Positions 28,010 to 36,632 of a stretch of DNA of 64,000 nt are shown here, in pieces. The notes beneath the pieces are model-generated. The model saw only the letters and a list, made by a program, of their open reading frames with translations. It was not told where the DNA came from and did no database searches. A program made the position numbers and the translations under genes. Each line of letters starts with the position of its first letter. Within the stretch, counting starts at the first letter, position 1. Origin of the DNA: Methylophaga sp. (GTDB lineage Bacteria; Pseudomonadota; Gammaproteobacteria; Nitrosococcales; Methylophagaceae); the NCBI GenBank assembly GCA_002696735.1, contig NZSL01000013.1, forward strand, positions 50,412 to 114,411, given 5' to 3'.

Positions 28010-28256
28010 TGTATTGCGTGGGGCAATAAGCTCGAGAGATATTAGGATTTCGTAAGGCTTGATGTTTGGTTTTACGACCTGAAACACGAGCACGCCATAA
28101 ACGGAACGATCCCGGTTTCATTTCACGGCGCATTAATTTAATAACCTGTCGTTCGGGTAACCCGTAAAGCTGCAAAATTGCCTCAAAAGGGGTGCGATCT
28201 TCCCAGGCCATTTCAATGATCCTGGAAATATCAACTGAATTCAGAGTCTGATGCAT
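27999..28256 (-). CDS. TIGR03643/DUF2805 family protein
   Basis: The 85-residue basic protein has the family signature EMAWEDRTPFEAI, YGLPERQVIKLMRREMKPGSFRLWR split around residue 35-52, and GRKTKH. The arrangement of a helix, a turn and an R/K-rich segment suggests a DNA- or RNA-binding helix-turn-helix, but the function is unknown. It is a lone minus-strand gene. Confidence 0.82.
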   Translation of the reverse strand: MHQTLNSVDISRIIEMAWEDRTPFEAILQLYGLPERQVIKLMRREMKPGSFRLWRARVSGRKTKHQALRNPNISRAYCPTQYKPR

Positions 28257-28304
28257 ACAACTTCTTTTAAATAAAATCTCAAGATAACCAGGGTTATGTG
28301 AAAT

Positions 28305-28835
28305 ATGCGTCTATTTAAAACCTTATTGCTGTCTCTAATGTTAACGGCTTGTACCGGAATACCGGAAGGCGTCGAACCTGTCACCGGTTTTGAACTGGAT
28401 CGTTATCTGGGTAAATGGTATGAGATAGCGCGTCTGGATCATTCGTTTGAAGAGGGGTTAACCTCGGTGACGGCGGAATACAGTCTGCATGAAGATGGTC
28501 ATGTTCAAGTGATTAATCGTGGGTTTAATGCTGCAGAAAACCAGTGGGAAGAAGCAGAGGGAAAAGCCAAATTTGTTCAATCCAGTGATATCGGCCAGCT
28601 TAAAGTTTCGTTCTTCGGCCCATTTTATGGCAGTTATATAGTGTTTGGACTGGATAAACAGGACTATCAATATGCGTTTGTTTCAGGACCGAATCATGGC
28701 TATTTATGGTTATTGGCTCGCACCCCACAAGTCAGCGATGAGGTTATCGCCGACTTTATCAATGAGGCCTCACAACGTGGTTTTGAAACAGATAAACTGA
28801 TTTTTGTTGATCAGGATTCTGTCTCAGCTGAATGA
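28305..28835 (+). CDS. blc: Bacterial lipocalin (outer membrane lipoprotein)
   Basis: Blc-type lipocalins bind fatty acids or lysophospholipids at the outer membrane. The 176-residue precursor has a lipoprotein signal with lipobox LTAC (about residue 16) and the lipocalin G-x-W motif in YLGKWYEIARLDHSFEEG, followed by eight-strand barrel segments and HGYLWLLARTPQ. Its last 25 bases overlap the convergent end of the RND pump gene. Confidence 0.93.
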   Translation: MRLFKTLLLSLMLTACTGIPEGVEPVTGFELDRYLGKWYEIARLDHSFEEGLTSVTAEYSLHEDGHVQVINRGFNAAENQWEEAEGKAKFVQSSDIGQLKVSFFGPFYGSYIVFGLDKQDYQYAFVSGPNHGYLWLLARTPQVSDEVIADFINEASQRGFETDKLIFVDQDSVSAE

Positions 28836-31800
28836 GCTTGTACCGGATGTTGTCTCTGTTTCCACGATAATACTGTGACCAGTAAACTGGGTAGGAAAGT
28901 GAGTGTAATCAGGGTAGAAACAGCAATCCCAACCAATACAACTATACCGACACCTCGATAAAGCTCGGTACCGGCACCAGGAATAAAGACCAGTGGTGCC
29001 AGGCCAAAAATAGTGGTTAGCGTTGACATTAATATGGGTCGTAACCGCGTTGCCACTGCCTGATTAACCGCAGTATGTATTGATATTGCTTTATCAGCCA
29101 GATTGCGTCTGGCCTGTTCAACTATCAGGATGGGGTTATTGACTACCGTACCCAACAGAATGACAAAGCCCAACATGGTAATCATATCAAACGGCTGAAT
29201 AATGGCCGGTAATCCCATCGCATTTAATAAACTGCCCGAAGCATTGACCCCCACTAAGCCAACGATACCGCCAGCGATACCTAATGGCACCGTGGTTAAA
29301 ATAATCAATGGATAGCCCCAATGCGAGAAAATGGCCACCAATACCAGATAAATCAGGATTACAGCCACAAGCAGATTTTCAGATAACGATTCACGGGTGG
29401 CATCCAGTTGATCTGACGCACCGGAAATCGACAGATTAACCCCTTTGGCAACCTCACCCTCAGTCTGCATTGCTGGAATCATTTCATTGCGGACTTTGTT
29501 AACCGCGGTTTCCAGCGCTACATCACGCGGCGGGATAATCAGTAAAGTGACCGTACGCCGACTGTCAACCCGCCGCAGAGTGGCACTATCAACCGTTTCT
29601 TCCAGATCGGCTAATGCATTTAACGGTATAACATCCCCATTGGGCGTTAGGATCGGTAAACCGGCAAGCCCGGATAGATTCTGCTGCTGACCAGCGGTAC
29701 TGAATAAAAACATATCCACTTTGTCGTCATCGATAAAAAACTCATCCACAAATGCACCATCACTTAGTGCGGCCACCGCATAACCAAAATCATCAGCAGT
29801 AAAACCTGTTTCCGTTAACCGTGACCAGCGTGGACGAATTTCAATTAACGGTTGATCCAGCGATAACGATCCTGGAATGGAGTCAATCTGAGGGTTTTCA
29901 AACAATCTCTCGGCCCGCTTCAGAGCAAACTCAGCCGTACTATAGAGACTTTCCATATCCGGTCCGGCAATATCCAGACTGACGGCACGGGTTCCGCCCT
30001 GATCGCTGGAGATAATTGAGCCACGACCGGAAAACGCCCGCATACCCGGATAACTCTCGAATAAATCAGTTAAGGCATTCATCATCGGAATGATATCTTG
30101 AGTTCTGGTGGGCTCACTCAGTACCCGTAATCCGGTTGGAGAGGTTCGGATGAAATAATAGGCGAGCGAAGGGATTGGGGCCTCACCCTGATCAAACAGT
30201 GACGGATCGGCGCCTTTGGCATCAGCCAGAATTTCAATGACTTCTTCACTGATGCGTAACATTTCAGAAAGATTATAGCCGGGCGGTGGAATCATGCTGG
30301 TAAAGGCTTTCGGTTCCTCTCCCTCCGGTAAATATTCTGCAGGGGGCATCAGGTGCCACGCGGCTACCAAAGTGGCACACACCGTAACAGCCATCGTTGT
30401 TAAACGTCTGACGGGGCCTTTGGTTAACCAGTTAACGCCATGCAGTATAATCCCCCGACGATGCAGATCTTCATGCGTACCTGTACTTTTTCCAAGACCA
30501 AAACGAGCGCAGGCAGCCGGAACAACGCCTACAGCAAATAACATTGAGGCAAGAATCGCTACGGAAATAGCAATCGCGATATCGGAATATAATTGTCCGG
30601 CTTCTTCCTGCACAAACAACACTGGTGCAAACACCAGGATAGTGGTCATACTGGAAGCCAGTACGGCCGTCCAGACTTCCCGAACTCCCACAATTGCTGC
30701 TTCAATTCGGTCCAGCCCCCGCCGCCTGGCCTGTTCAATGCTTTCCAGCACTACGATGGTGTTATCAACTGTCATACCGATGGCGAAGGCAATACCTGCC
30801 AGGGAAATAACGTTGATCGTCCGATCAAATACCAAAAGCCCTAAAAAGGCGGCAATGATACAAACAGGCATTCCCATCAACCCAATTAACGTACCGCGCA
30901 GGCTACGCAGGAATAAAAAAAGGATAAAGGTGGCCAGCAAAGCCCCTAACAGCAGGTTTTGTGAAACATTCTGAATTGATGACTCTACATAGCGGACATC
31001 ATCTCCGATTAGTACCAGATCTAACCCGTTCGGGTTTAATAGATCACGCCGCATCTCTTCGACCACTTCCATCATGGCGTATTTGATATCAATTACATTT
31101 GAGCCTGGTTCGCGCTTAACGGCCATGGTCAAGGCCTGTTCATCATTCACTACAGCAACTTGGCGGACTTCATAGTGATCGAGTTTGATGGTAGCAATAT
31201 CTTTTAACAGAATATCCGTACCATTGCGGTGTGCCAGGATGAGGTTTTCCAATTCCTGTTTATCTTCAAAGCGTCCAATGGTTCTGAGCAAATAACGTTT
31301 TTTGCCATCATCCAAATCACCGGCAGAGGTGTCGCTATTGCGGGCTCGTATCGCATCACGAACATCGGTCAGACTTAAACCGCGTTGGGCCAGTTTGGCG
31401 GAATCAATAAAGATCTGCATTTGCCGTTCAGCCCCGCCACGCAGCTGTACCTCGGAAACCCCTGGCACGCGTTCCATCTGCGTGCGAACATTGTCATCGA
31501 TAAAGTCCGTAATCATGTCGATGTTGAGATTCAGCGGGTTCCCAGGCAAGGGTGATACCGCAAAATACATGAATGCATTTTCCGAAAAAGAGCTGCTGCG
31601 AATACTCGGCTGATCGACATTTTCCGGGTAGCTGGGCACCTGGCTTAATGCATTGGAGACTTCGATTAACGTTTCGTTGATACCCACCCCAAATGGAAAA
31701 TCCAGCTCTATAACAGCTTCACCGGTTTCAGCAAATGCTTCCATACGGCGGAGATTGGGAATATTCCGCAGGTACCTTTCCTGTTCGATAAGTATTTCTT

Positions 31801-31975
31801 TTTCGATATCCTGCGGGGTGGCACCAGGCCATTGAGTGACTACGCTGATAGTGCGGACATCCAGATCCGGAATCATCTGGACGGGTATTAAACGTGCGGC
31901 GGCAATACCTAATACACAAACAATAAGCACAATGACGGTCAGTAGTTTGCCATTGCGAATAGGCGCTTCTAACAT
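28811..31975 (-). CDS. RND family efflux pump, inner membrane subunit
   Basis: The 1054-residue protein has the RND layout: helix 1, a large periplasmic porter loop, helices 2-7, a second large loop, and helices 8-12. Motif A-like sequence PGATPQDIEKEILI follows the first helix. The proton-relay region in helix 4 reads GMTVDNTIVVLE, so it has D-N where AcrB has D-D, a variant common in other RND branches. The substrate cannot be inferred; drugs, solvents or lipids are possible. It is 6 bases downstream of its adaptor gene. No outer membrane channel gene is adjacent, so a shared TolC-type channel is likely. Confidence 0.92.
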   Translation of the reverse strand: MLEAPIRNGKLLTVIVLIVCVLGIAAARLIPVQMIPDLDVRTISVVTQWPGATPQDIEKEILIEQERYLRNIPNLRRMEAFAETGEAVIELDFPFGVGINETLIEVSNALSQVPSYPENVDQPSIRSSSFSENAFMYFAVSPLPGNPLNLNIDMITDFIDDNVRTQMERVPGVSEVQLRGGAERQMQIFIDSAKLAQRGLSLTDVRDAIRARNSDTSAGDLDDGKKRYLLRTIGRFEDKQELENLILAHRNGTDILLKDIATIKLDHYEVRQVAVVNDEQALTMAVKREPGSNVIDIKYAMMEVVEEMRRDLLNPNGLDLVLIGDDVRYVESSIQNVSQNLLLGALLATFILFLFLRSLRGTLIGLMGMPVCIIAAFLGLLVFDRTINVISLAGIAFAIGMTVDNTIVVLESIEQARRRGLDRIEAAIVGVREVWTAVLASSMTTILVFAPVLFVQEEAGQLYSDIAIAISVAILASMLFAVGVVPAACARFGLGKSTGTHEDLHRRGIILHGVNWLTKGPVRRLTTMAVTVCATLVAAWHLMPPAEYLPEGEEPKAFTSMIPPPGYNLSEMLRISEEVIEILADAKGADPSLFDQGEAPIPSLAYYFIRTSPTGLRVLSEPTRTQDIIPMMNALTDLFESYPGMRAFSGRGSIISSDQGGTRAVSLDIAGPDMESLYSTAEFALKRAERLFENPQIDSIPGSLSLDQPLIEIRPRWSRLTETGFTADDFGYAVAALSDGAFVDEFFIDDDKVDMFLFSTAGQQQNLSGLAGLPILTPNGDVIPLNALADLEETVDSATLRRVDSRRTVTLLIIPPRDVALETAVNKVRNEMIPAMQTEGEVAKGVNLSISGASDQLDATRESLSENLLVAVILIYLVLVAIFSHWGYPLIILTTVPLGIAGGIVGLVGVNASGSLLNAMGLPAIIQPFDMITMLGFVILLGTVVNNPILIVEQARRNLADKAISIHTAVNQAVATRLRPILMSTLTTIFGLAPLVFIPGAGTELYRGVGIVVLVGIAVSTLITLTFLPSLLVTVLSWKQRQHPVQAHSAETES

Positions 31976-31981
31976 GCGGGA

Positions 31982-33073
31982 TTAATTCCTTTTATTATCG
32001 TCGCGAACAATTTCTACTTCATCATTTTCCTGAAGCACCTCATTGCCCCGGACCACCACTAAATCATCTGCGGTTAAGCCATCGGTAATAATTATTCCAT
32101 CCGAATCTTCTCTGCCGACTTTCACATTACGCCGATGTGCCTGGTTGTTTTCATCGACAATAAATACACTTCGTCCGCCGTCCGGATGACGTAACACCGC
32201 ATCACGGGGAACCCGATAACCTTTCCTCTCATCGCTTCCCAGATAAAGCACTGCACTGGCGGACGTACCTGGAAGCAGTGTCGCATCAGCGGAATCGATA
32301 ACAATACGCACTAAAAATGAGCGTGCCTGAGCATTACTAACGGGTACCAGAGCAGTTATTTTTCCAGAAAGTTTTTGTGAGGGCAGTGCATCAGGCAGAA
32401 TTTCTACCCGTGTTTTGAGGGTGATATCGGAAAATTTTTCCTGAGGAACGTTTACATCCAGTCTGACCGGTTCCAATGCAACCAATTCCAACACCTGATC
32501 ACCACGGTTTACCCACTCGCCTGCTTCGGTCATTTTGCTACTGATAACTCCACTGAAGGGAGCAGGCAGTTCGTGACGTCGAAATTGCTCTTCAGCCATA
32601 TTCTGCATGGCCCGAGCCGCAGCAAGTGCAGCTTGGTTCAACGCAAAATTGGATTCGCGATTCGCCAGTTCAGTGGCAGAAATGTAGTTTTCCCCGCGCA
32701 GACGTTGGGCTTCATCCACCAAACGCTGAGCTTCATCAACACTGGCTTGAGCTTCATTTGTTACAGCTTTTGCCTGCTCAAGCTGCTGTCGTGCAATCGC
32801 GGCATCCTGACGCATTAATATATCGCCTTGTTTAACCCGAGAGCCGGCGTCGACTAATACTTCTTTGACCAGGCCATCTACCCGAGGGGAAAGTAGCGCC
32901 CTACGTTCAGCCGTTAACGAACCTGATAAGGTAAGTTTTTCAGTAGATTCAGAAATTATCGGTTTACTGATGCTGACGGGCGTTGCTGCGAAACTGGAAT
33001 AACTAATCATTAAAAAATAGAAACCGCACAGCAGTTTGCTGGAAAAAAATGAGTTCAGCATAGTGGTTCGCAT
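31982..33073 (-). CDS. RND efflux periplasmic adaptor subunit
   Basis: This membrane fusion protein links the RND pump to an outer membrane channel. The product of about 363 residues has a signal peptide ending near SSFAATPV, then a lipoyl half-motif with LSPRVDGLVKEVLVDAGSRVKQGD, an alpha-helical hairpin rich in E, A and Q (about 95-150), the second lipoyl half RHELPAPFSGVISSKM, and beta-barrel and proximal domains. The start is uncertain: ATG 33073 is chosen, ATG 33061 and TTG 33088 are alternatives, and none has a strong ribosome-binding site. It is divergent from the AI-2E-family gene. Confidence 0.9.
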   Translation of the reverse strand: MRTTMLNSFFSSKLLCGFYFLMISYSSFAATPVSISKPIISESTEKLTLSGSLTAERRALLSPRVDGLVKEVLVDAGSRVKQGDILMRQDAAIARQQLEQAKAVTNEAQASVDEAQRLVDEAQRLRGENYISATELANRESNFALNQAALAAARAMQNMAEEQFRRHELPAPFSGVISSKMTEAGEWVNRGDQVLELVALEPVRLDVNVPQEKFSDITLKTRVEILPDALPSQKLSGKITALVPVSNAQARSFLVRIVIDSADATLLPGTSASAVLYLGSDERKGYRVPRDAVLRHPDGGRSVFIVDENNQAHRRNVKVGREDSDGIIITDGLTADDLVVVRGNEVLQENDEVEIVRDDNKRN

Positions 33074-33223
33074 GGTTGGTGAATGCAAATAATGAACATA
33101 ACCGGGTTGGATAGTTCCTGAAAAATGAGTGTTAGACTGTTTTTAATTGGTAACAAGTCTTATTCCGGTATGCCAGAATAGTAACAGACATTGATTAAGA
33201 CGCTGAACAGGACCAAAACAGAT

Positions 33224-34300
33224 ATGACCTTGCGCGCAGTTTTCAAAGATTGGACGGAAAGATATTTTTCTGACGAAGAAGCCGTCATTTTACTGATAGT
33301 CCTGATTTTAGGGTTTGCTGCAATCATCTGGTTCGGCAGCATGCTGGCACCTTTTTTTACCGCTCTGATCATCGCCTTTCTGCTTCAAGGTGTTGTAAAT
33401 ATGCTGGTCAGGCAGCATATTCCGGAAACGATAGCCGTAGCGATAGTCTTTTTGGGATTTGTCAGTGTGATGTTGGCCCTGGCTTTTTTGCTGATGCCAC
33501 TGTTATGGAATCAGCTGGTCAATCTGGTGCTGGAAACTCCCAGAATGCTCTCCAGTGGGCAAACATGGCTGGATGAACTTCAGTCAAAGTATCCAACACT
33601 GATAACACCGGATGAAATACAAAACTGGATTTCAATGGTAGCGCGCGAACTGAGTGTTTATGGCCAACGAGCGCTCACGTTATCGTTGGCTTCACTGGGC
33701 AATGTCATTGGTTTGATTGTTTATCTGGTGCTGGTGCCGATTCTGGTTTTTTTCATGCTTAAAGATCGTGAGAAACTGGTTAAGTTTATTTTATCGATGA
33801 TGCCAGAAAAACGTGGTTTGATGAGTCGGATCTGGAATGAGATGGATGGTCAGATCGCTAATTATGTGCGTGGAAAGGTGGTTGAAATCATCATTGTCGG
33901 GACCGTCGCATTTGTTACCTTTGCCTGGTTTGGGTTGCCTTATTCGGCGTTATTGGCTGTTTTAGTTGGTTTCTCTGTACTCATTCCTTTTATCGGTGCC
34001 GCCGTTGCAACAATACCCGTTGCAGCTGTAGCGGGTTTTCACTTTGGGCTGACAGATGAGTTTGCTTACGTGTTAGTGGCATATGGCATTATTCAGGCTC
34101 TGGATGGTAATGTACTGGTTCCCATTCTATTTTCTGAAGCAGTCAACCTGCATCCTGTCTCTATTATATTAGCGGTTCTGTTCTTTGGTGGGATTTGGGG
34201 ATTTTGGGGTATTTTCTTTGCAATACCTTTGGCGACGCTACTGAAATCGCTGGTTACTGCCTGGCCGAGAGGCTTGAAGTCACAGATTAAAGCGGAATAA
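33224..34300 (+). CDS. AI-2E family transporter (PerM-like)
   Basis: The 358-residue inner membrane protein has about seven or eight helices and the family pattern LVLVPILVFFMLKDREKLVKF near the middle and the C-terminal pair GFSVLIPFIGAAVATIPV and ALDGNVLVPILFSEAVNLHPV. Members export signalling molecules or act as antiporters; the E. coli PerM name is often used but the substrate here is unknown. ATG 33224 is used; a TTG at 33191 would add 11 residues. Confidence 0.88.
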   Translation: MTLRAVFKDWTERYFSDEEAVILLIVLILGFAAIIWFGSMLAPFFTALIIAFLLQGVVNMLVRQHIPETIAVAIVFLGFVSVMLALAFLLMPLLWNQLVNLVLETPRMLSSGQTWLDELQSKYPTLITPDEIQNWISMVARELSVYGQRALTLSLASLGNVIGLIVYLVLVPILVFFMLKDREKLVKFILSMMPEKRGLMSRIWNEMDGQIANYVRGKVVEIIIVGTVAFVTFAWFGLPYSALLAVLVGFSVLIPFIGAAVATIPVAAVAGFHFGLTDEFAYVLVAYGIIQALDGNVLVPILFSEAVNLHPVSIILAVLFFGGIWGFWGIFFAIPLATLLKSLVTAWPRGLKSQIKAE

Positions 34301-34417
34301 CAACACTGGTTCAGTCATCATATCTCCATATTCTGTAAATGAATCTTTTCCGAGAAGAGCACTCTAGGTCAGCAGAAAACTCTTTTACAATCTTGAAACA
34401 GCATCAGGAGATTTTGC

Positions 34418-34843
34418 ATGGAACTTAACTTGGCACTCATCTGGTATCACTCATATCAACTGGGAATCGCTTTTCTGTTAGCGTTGCCAATAGCCTTGAA
34501 CAGGGAATATAAAGCCCGAGGGGCTGGTATGCGTACCTATCCATTAGTCAGTATTGCCTGCTGCGCCTTCATGTTGGTCGCCAGAGATGTCTATGAAGGC
34601 GACGCCGCTGAAGCCAGGGTGATGTACGGCATTATCACTGGTATGGGGTTTATTGGTGGTGGTGCTATTATGAAAAATAATAGCGGGGTGAGTGGTACGG
34701 CAAGTGCAGCTGGAATCTGGTTAACAGGGGCAATTGGTCTATCCGTCGCCTATGCCCGTTATGAGATTGCCATTGTTTTAACATTAATGGGATTTCTGAT
34801 CTTTCAGGTTGTTAGTTTTTTTAAACATGGAGATAAAACATAA
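34418..34843 (+). CDS. MgtC/SapB family membrane protein, short form
   Basis: The 141-residue protein has four or five membrane helices and the MgtC core: LALPIALNREYKARGAGMRTYPLVSI near the N-terminus, then GIITGMGFIGGGAIMKN and VSGTASAAGIWLTGAIGL. It lacks the soluble C-terminal ACT-like domain of the 230-residue MgtC virulence proteins. Family members are tied to Mg limitation or to control of F-type ATPase; the role here is unknown. AGGAG precedes the start at a suitable distance. Confidence 0.9.
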   Translation: MELNLALIWYHSYQLGIAFLLALPIALNREYKARGAGMRTYPLVSIACCAFMLVARDVYEGDAAEARVMYGIITGMGFIGGGAIMKNNSGVSGTASAAGIWLTGAIGLSVAYARYEIAIVLTLMGFLIFQVVSFFKHGDKT

Positions 34844-34999
34844 AGCCGGGAAGGCTTCCTTGGGTAAGGGTTAACCACTAAGATAACAACCACAGTGATT
34901 AACTCAAGTTAATGCGTCATTTTTCACTACCATCCAACATAAAAATCATGGGTCTTTTGCTGGAACTATAGCAAATTGATCCCTGTCAGCATATTAATG

Positions 35000-35018
35000 T
35001 TAGGGATGTTTTCCCTAA
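35000..35018. promoter_or_regulatory. Candidate operator upstream of cupredoxin gene
   Basis: A perfect 7-base inverted repeat TTAGGGA-TGTTT-TCCCTAA lies 49 bases before the cupredoxin start, in a gap otherwise without features. There is no T-run after it, so it is more likely a protein-binding site than a terminator. The binding protein is unknown. Confidence 0.4.
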
Positions 35019-35066
35019 GCAATTTCGTTGCTCTATATTTGATTCGATGTCTGAACAGGAGGCACT

Positions 35067-35492
35067 ATGCCTAATATGAAATTTGCATTACAGACCATTC
35101 CCGTCCTTTTCCTATTTCTATGCCAGTCTGCATTTGCAGAGAAGCATGTGGTCACAGCTATTGGCATGAAGTATGAGCCCATGGTAGTGAAAATTGCCCC
35201 AGGTGATACGGTTTATTGGGAAAATATGCCTACCCATAATGTGGAAACCATAGAAGGCCTTGTACCGGAAGGAACAGAAAAAATAAACACCCCTTTGGGC
35301 GAAAACTACCAGCATACTTTTGAAAAAGAAGGCATCTATGTGTATATCTGTACTCCTCATATTGGGGCTGGTATGGGCGGTGCAGTCATTGTTGGAGAGC
35401 CAACAAACCTGGAGGAAATAAAGGCTTCGGATGTTACCGGTGGTCTTGGCAGAGTTGTCAGAAAAACTATCTCCGAAGCCGAATCAATGTAA
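35067..35492 (+). CDS. Pseudoazurin-like cupredoxin, secreted
   Basis: This is a periplasmic blue-copper-type protein of 141 residues with a signal peptide ending at QSAFAEKHVV. The type 1 copper ligands are all visible: the first His in MPTHNVETIEGLVPEG (about residue 61), and Cys, His and Met in the pseudoazurin-type CTPHIGAGMGG. It may act as an electron carrier to a periplasmic oxidase or in copper handling. Its domain is very close to the C-terminal domain of the protein encoded at 39389. A 26-residue basic/acidic tail (ending AESM) follows the fold. Strong terminator at 35516. Confidence 0.92.
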   Translation: MPNMKFALQTIPVLFLFLCQSAFAEKHVVTAIGMKYEPMVVKIAPGDTVYWENMPTHNVETIEGLVPEGTEKINTPLGENYQHTFEKEGIYVYICTPHIGAGMGGAVIVGEPTNLEEIKASDVTGGLGRVVRKTISEAESM

Positions 35493-35515
35493 ACGCTTCA
35501 ATCAGCGTCCTACAT

Positions 35516-35550
35516 AAAACCTCTCGTTGTTGGTAACGAGAGGTTTTTTT
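35516..35550 (+). terminator. Terminator after cupredoxin gene
   Basis: A 13-base stem (AAAACCTCTCGTT / AACGAGAGGTTTT, loop GTTGGT) runs into a T-run. It is a strong intrinsic terminator 24 bases after the stop codon. Confidence 0.9.
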
Positions 35551-35651
35551 ATGCCCCTTGATATTGAAATATTTACCCCTATCTACTGTTGATAACGTTT
35601 ATCGTTATTATTTGTTAACCATTCTTAATTATTTGATAGAGGCCTGCCTAT

Positions 35652-36032
35652 ATGAAAGTGATGAATTATCTTGCCGCTGCGGCGCTCAGTTTTGGTGTTG
35701 CTACAATGGCGAAAGCGGAAGCAGTTGAGCATTTCGAAGGGAAAAACGCTGAATCACTGGAGGAGGCCGTAACAAATTTTAAACTTTATAATCAACGGCT
35801 TGAGAGTTTACTCAAAAAAGACTCAATGTCAGCTGATGATGTGACCAAAGTCCATGAACTGACCTATACCCTGGAAAATGCTTTGGCGAAAATTAACGAT
35901 GAGCTGGGCAAGTTAACGGTAACACTTGAAGAAGTCCATCTGGCCTCGGAAAAATATGATGCTGATGCGGTTCGGGATCACGGTGATGCTTATATGGAGG
36001 TTATTAATACCATCAGTAAAATGGGTCAATAA
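35652..36032 (+). CDS. Small secreted helical protein (DUF6746-like)
   Basis: The 126-residue precursor has a signal peptide ending at MAKAEAVEHF. The mature part is highly charged and almost entirely helical, with heptad-like spacing in VTKVHELTYTLENALAKIND and LTVTLEEVHLASEK, and no cysteine. I recall similar proteins as DUF6746, a family without known function. It sits between the cupredoxin gene and another small secreted protein, each with its own spacing of 60 to 160 bases. Confidence 0.8.
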   Translation: MKVMNYLAAAALSFGVATMAKAEAVEHFEGKNAESLEEAVTNFKLYNQRLESLLKKDSMSADDVTKVHELTYTLENALAKINDELGKLTVTLEEVHLASEKYDADAVRDHGDAYMEVINTISKMGQ

Positions 36033-36110
36033 GAATCGGCAAACAGGAACCGAGCTTCATAAGAGCAGTCTGAACAATTATCTTTAATTTTGATGTTCAG
36101 AGAAGACGAT

Positions 36111-36452
36111 ATGAAAGCCCATTACGCCGCTATATGTAGCTTGTTGTTATCAGGAAATGTTATTGCTGAGCATGAGAATTATCAGCAATGTATATTTGAT
36201 GAATCACTGAAGGCTGAACTTGAAGTTTCTGGTCAACCGATAACAAGCTATTGCACTATGCGGTTTTTTGATACTGCGCCAACGGCATTTCAGGCGCTGG
36301 TGCTACTTGATAATCTTGAAGATATGAAACAACGCGATCCCAAGTTTAAAGCCTTTTATGACACGGTTCGCAACAGTGGCTCAAACGATATCTATACGGA
36401 TAGGCAAATCGTGTTGATGTATATCGATAAACGCGAAGTTCAAAAAGACTGA
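36111..36452 (+). CDS. Small secreted protein, function unknown
   Basis: I do not recognise this 113-residue protein. It has an N-terminal signal-like segment (MKAHYAAICSLLLSGNVIAEH) and two cysteines in the mature part (YQQCIF and TSYCTM), which could form a disulfide after export. The rest is mixed alpha/beta with many charged residues. The ATG at 36111 gives the signal peptide; the longer reading from 36090 begins with a TTG and adds acidic residues before it. It may belong with the cupredoxin and TonB-receptor genes, but that is only inferred from position. Confidence 0.65.
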   Translation: MKAHYAAICSLLLSGNVIAEHENYQQCIFDESLKAELEVSGQPITSYCTMRFFDTAPTAFQALVLLDNLEDMKQRDPKFKAFYDTVRNSGSNDIYTDRQIVLMYIDKREVQKD

Positions 36453-36472
36453 TTCAAAACAGCAAATCAATC

Positions 36473-36500
36473 AAAGCCCACTTCAACGTGGGTTTTTTTT
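36473..36500 (+). terminator. Terminator of the plus-strand secreted-protein gene
   Basis: Stem CCCAC / GTGGG with loop TTCAAC, followed by eight T residues, 25 bases after the stop of the small secreted gene. Confidence 0.75.
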
Positions 36501-36502
36501 GT

Positions 36503-36529
36503 AAAAAAAAGCCCGCCTAAGGCGGGCTT
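36503..36529 (-). terminator. Terminator of the TonB-receptor gene
   Basis: Stem AAGCCCGCC / GGCGGGCTT with a TAA loop; on the minus strand it is followed by eight T residues. It lies about 100 bases past the receptor stop codon, back to back with the previous terminator. Confidence 0.85.
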
Positions 36530-36632
36530 GTCGGTAATGGTCATACAGAAACAGCAAATCTGGGAGAAATGGCTGTTTTATTACATATTTAAAACATGTT
36601 CTGCATACCTTCTCCGTCAACGTTGAAGCCGA

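Noticed and set aside
30294-30974. Open frame of 226 codons on the plus strand opposite the RND pump gene
   Set aside because: It is antisense to a strongly conserved coding region, has biased S/R/T/P composition and no recognisable family; it is a shadow of codon use in the real gene.
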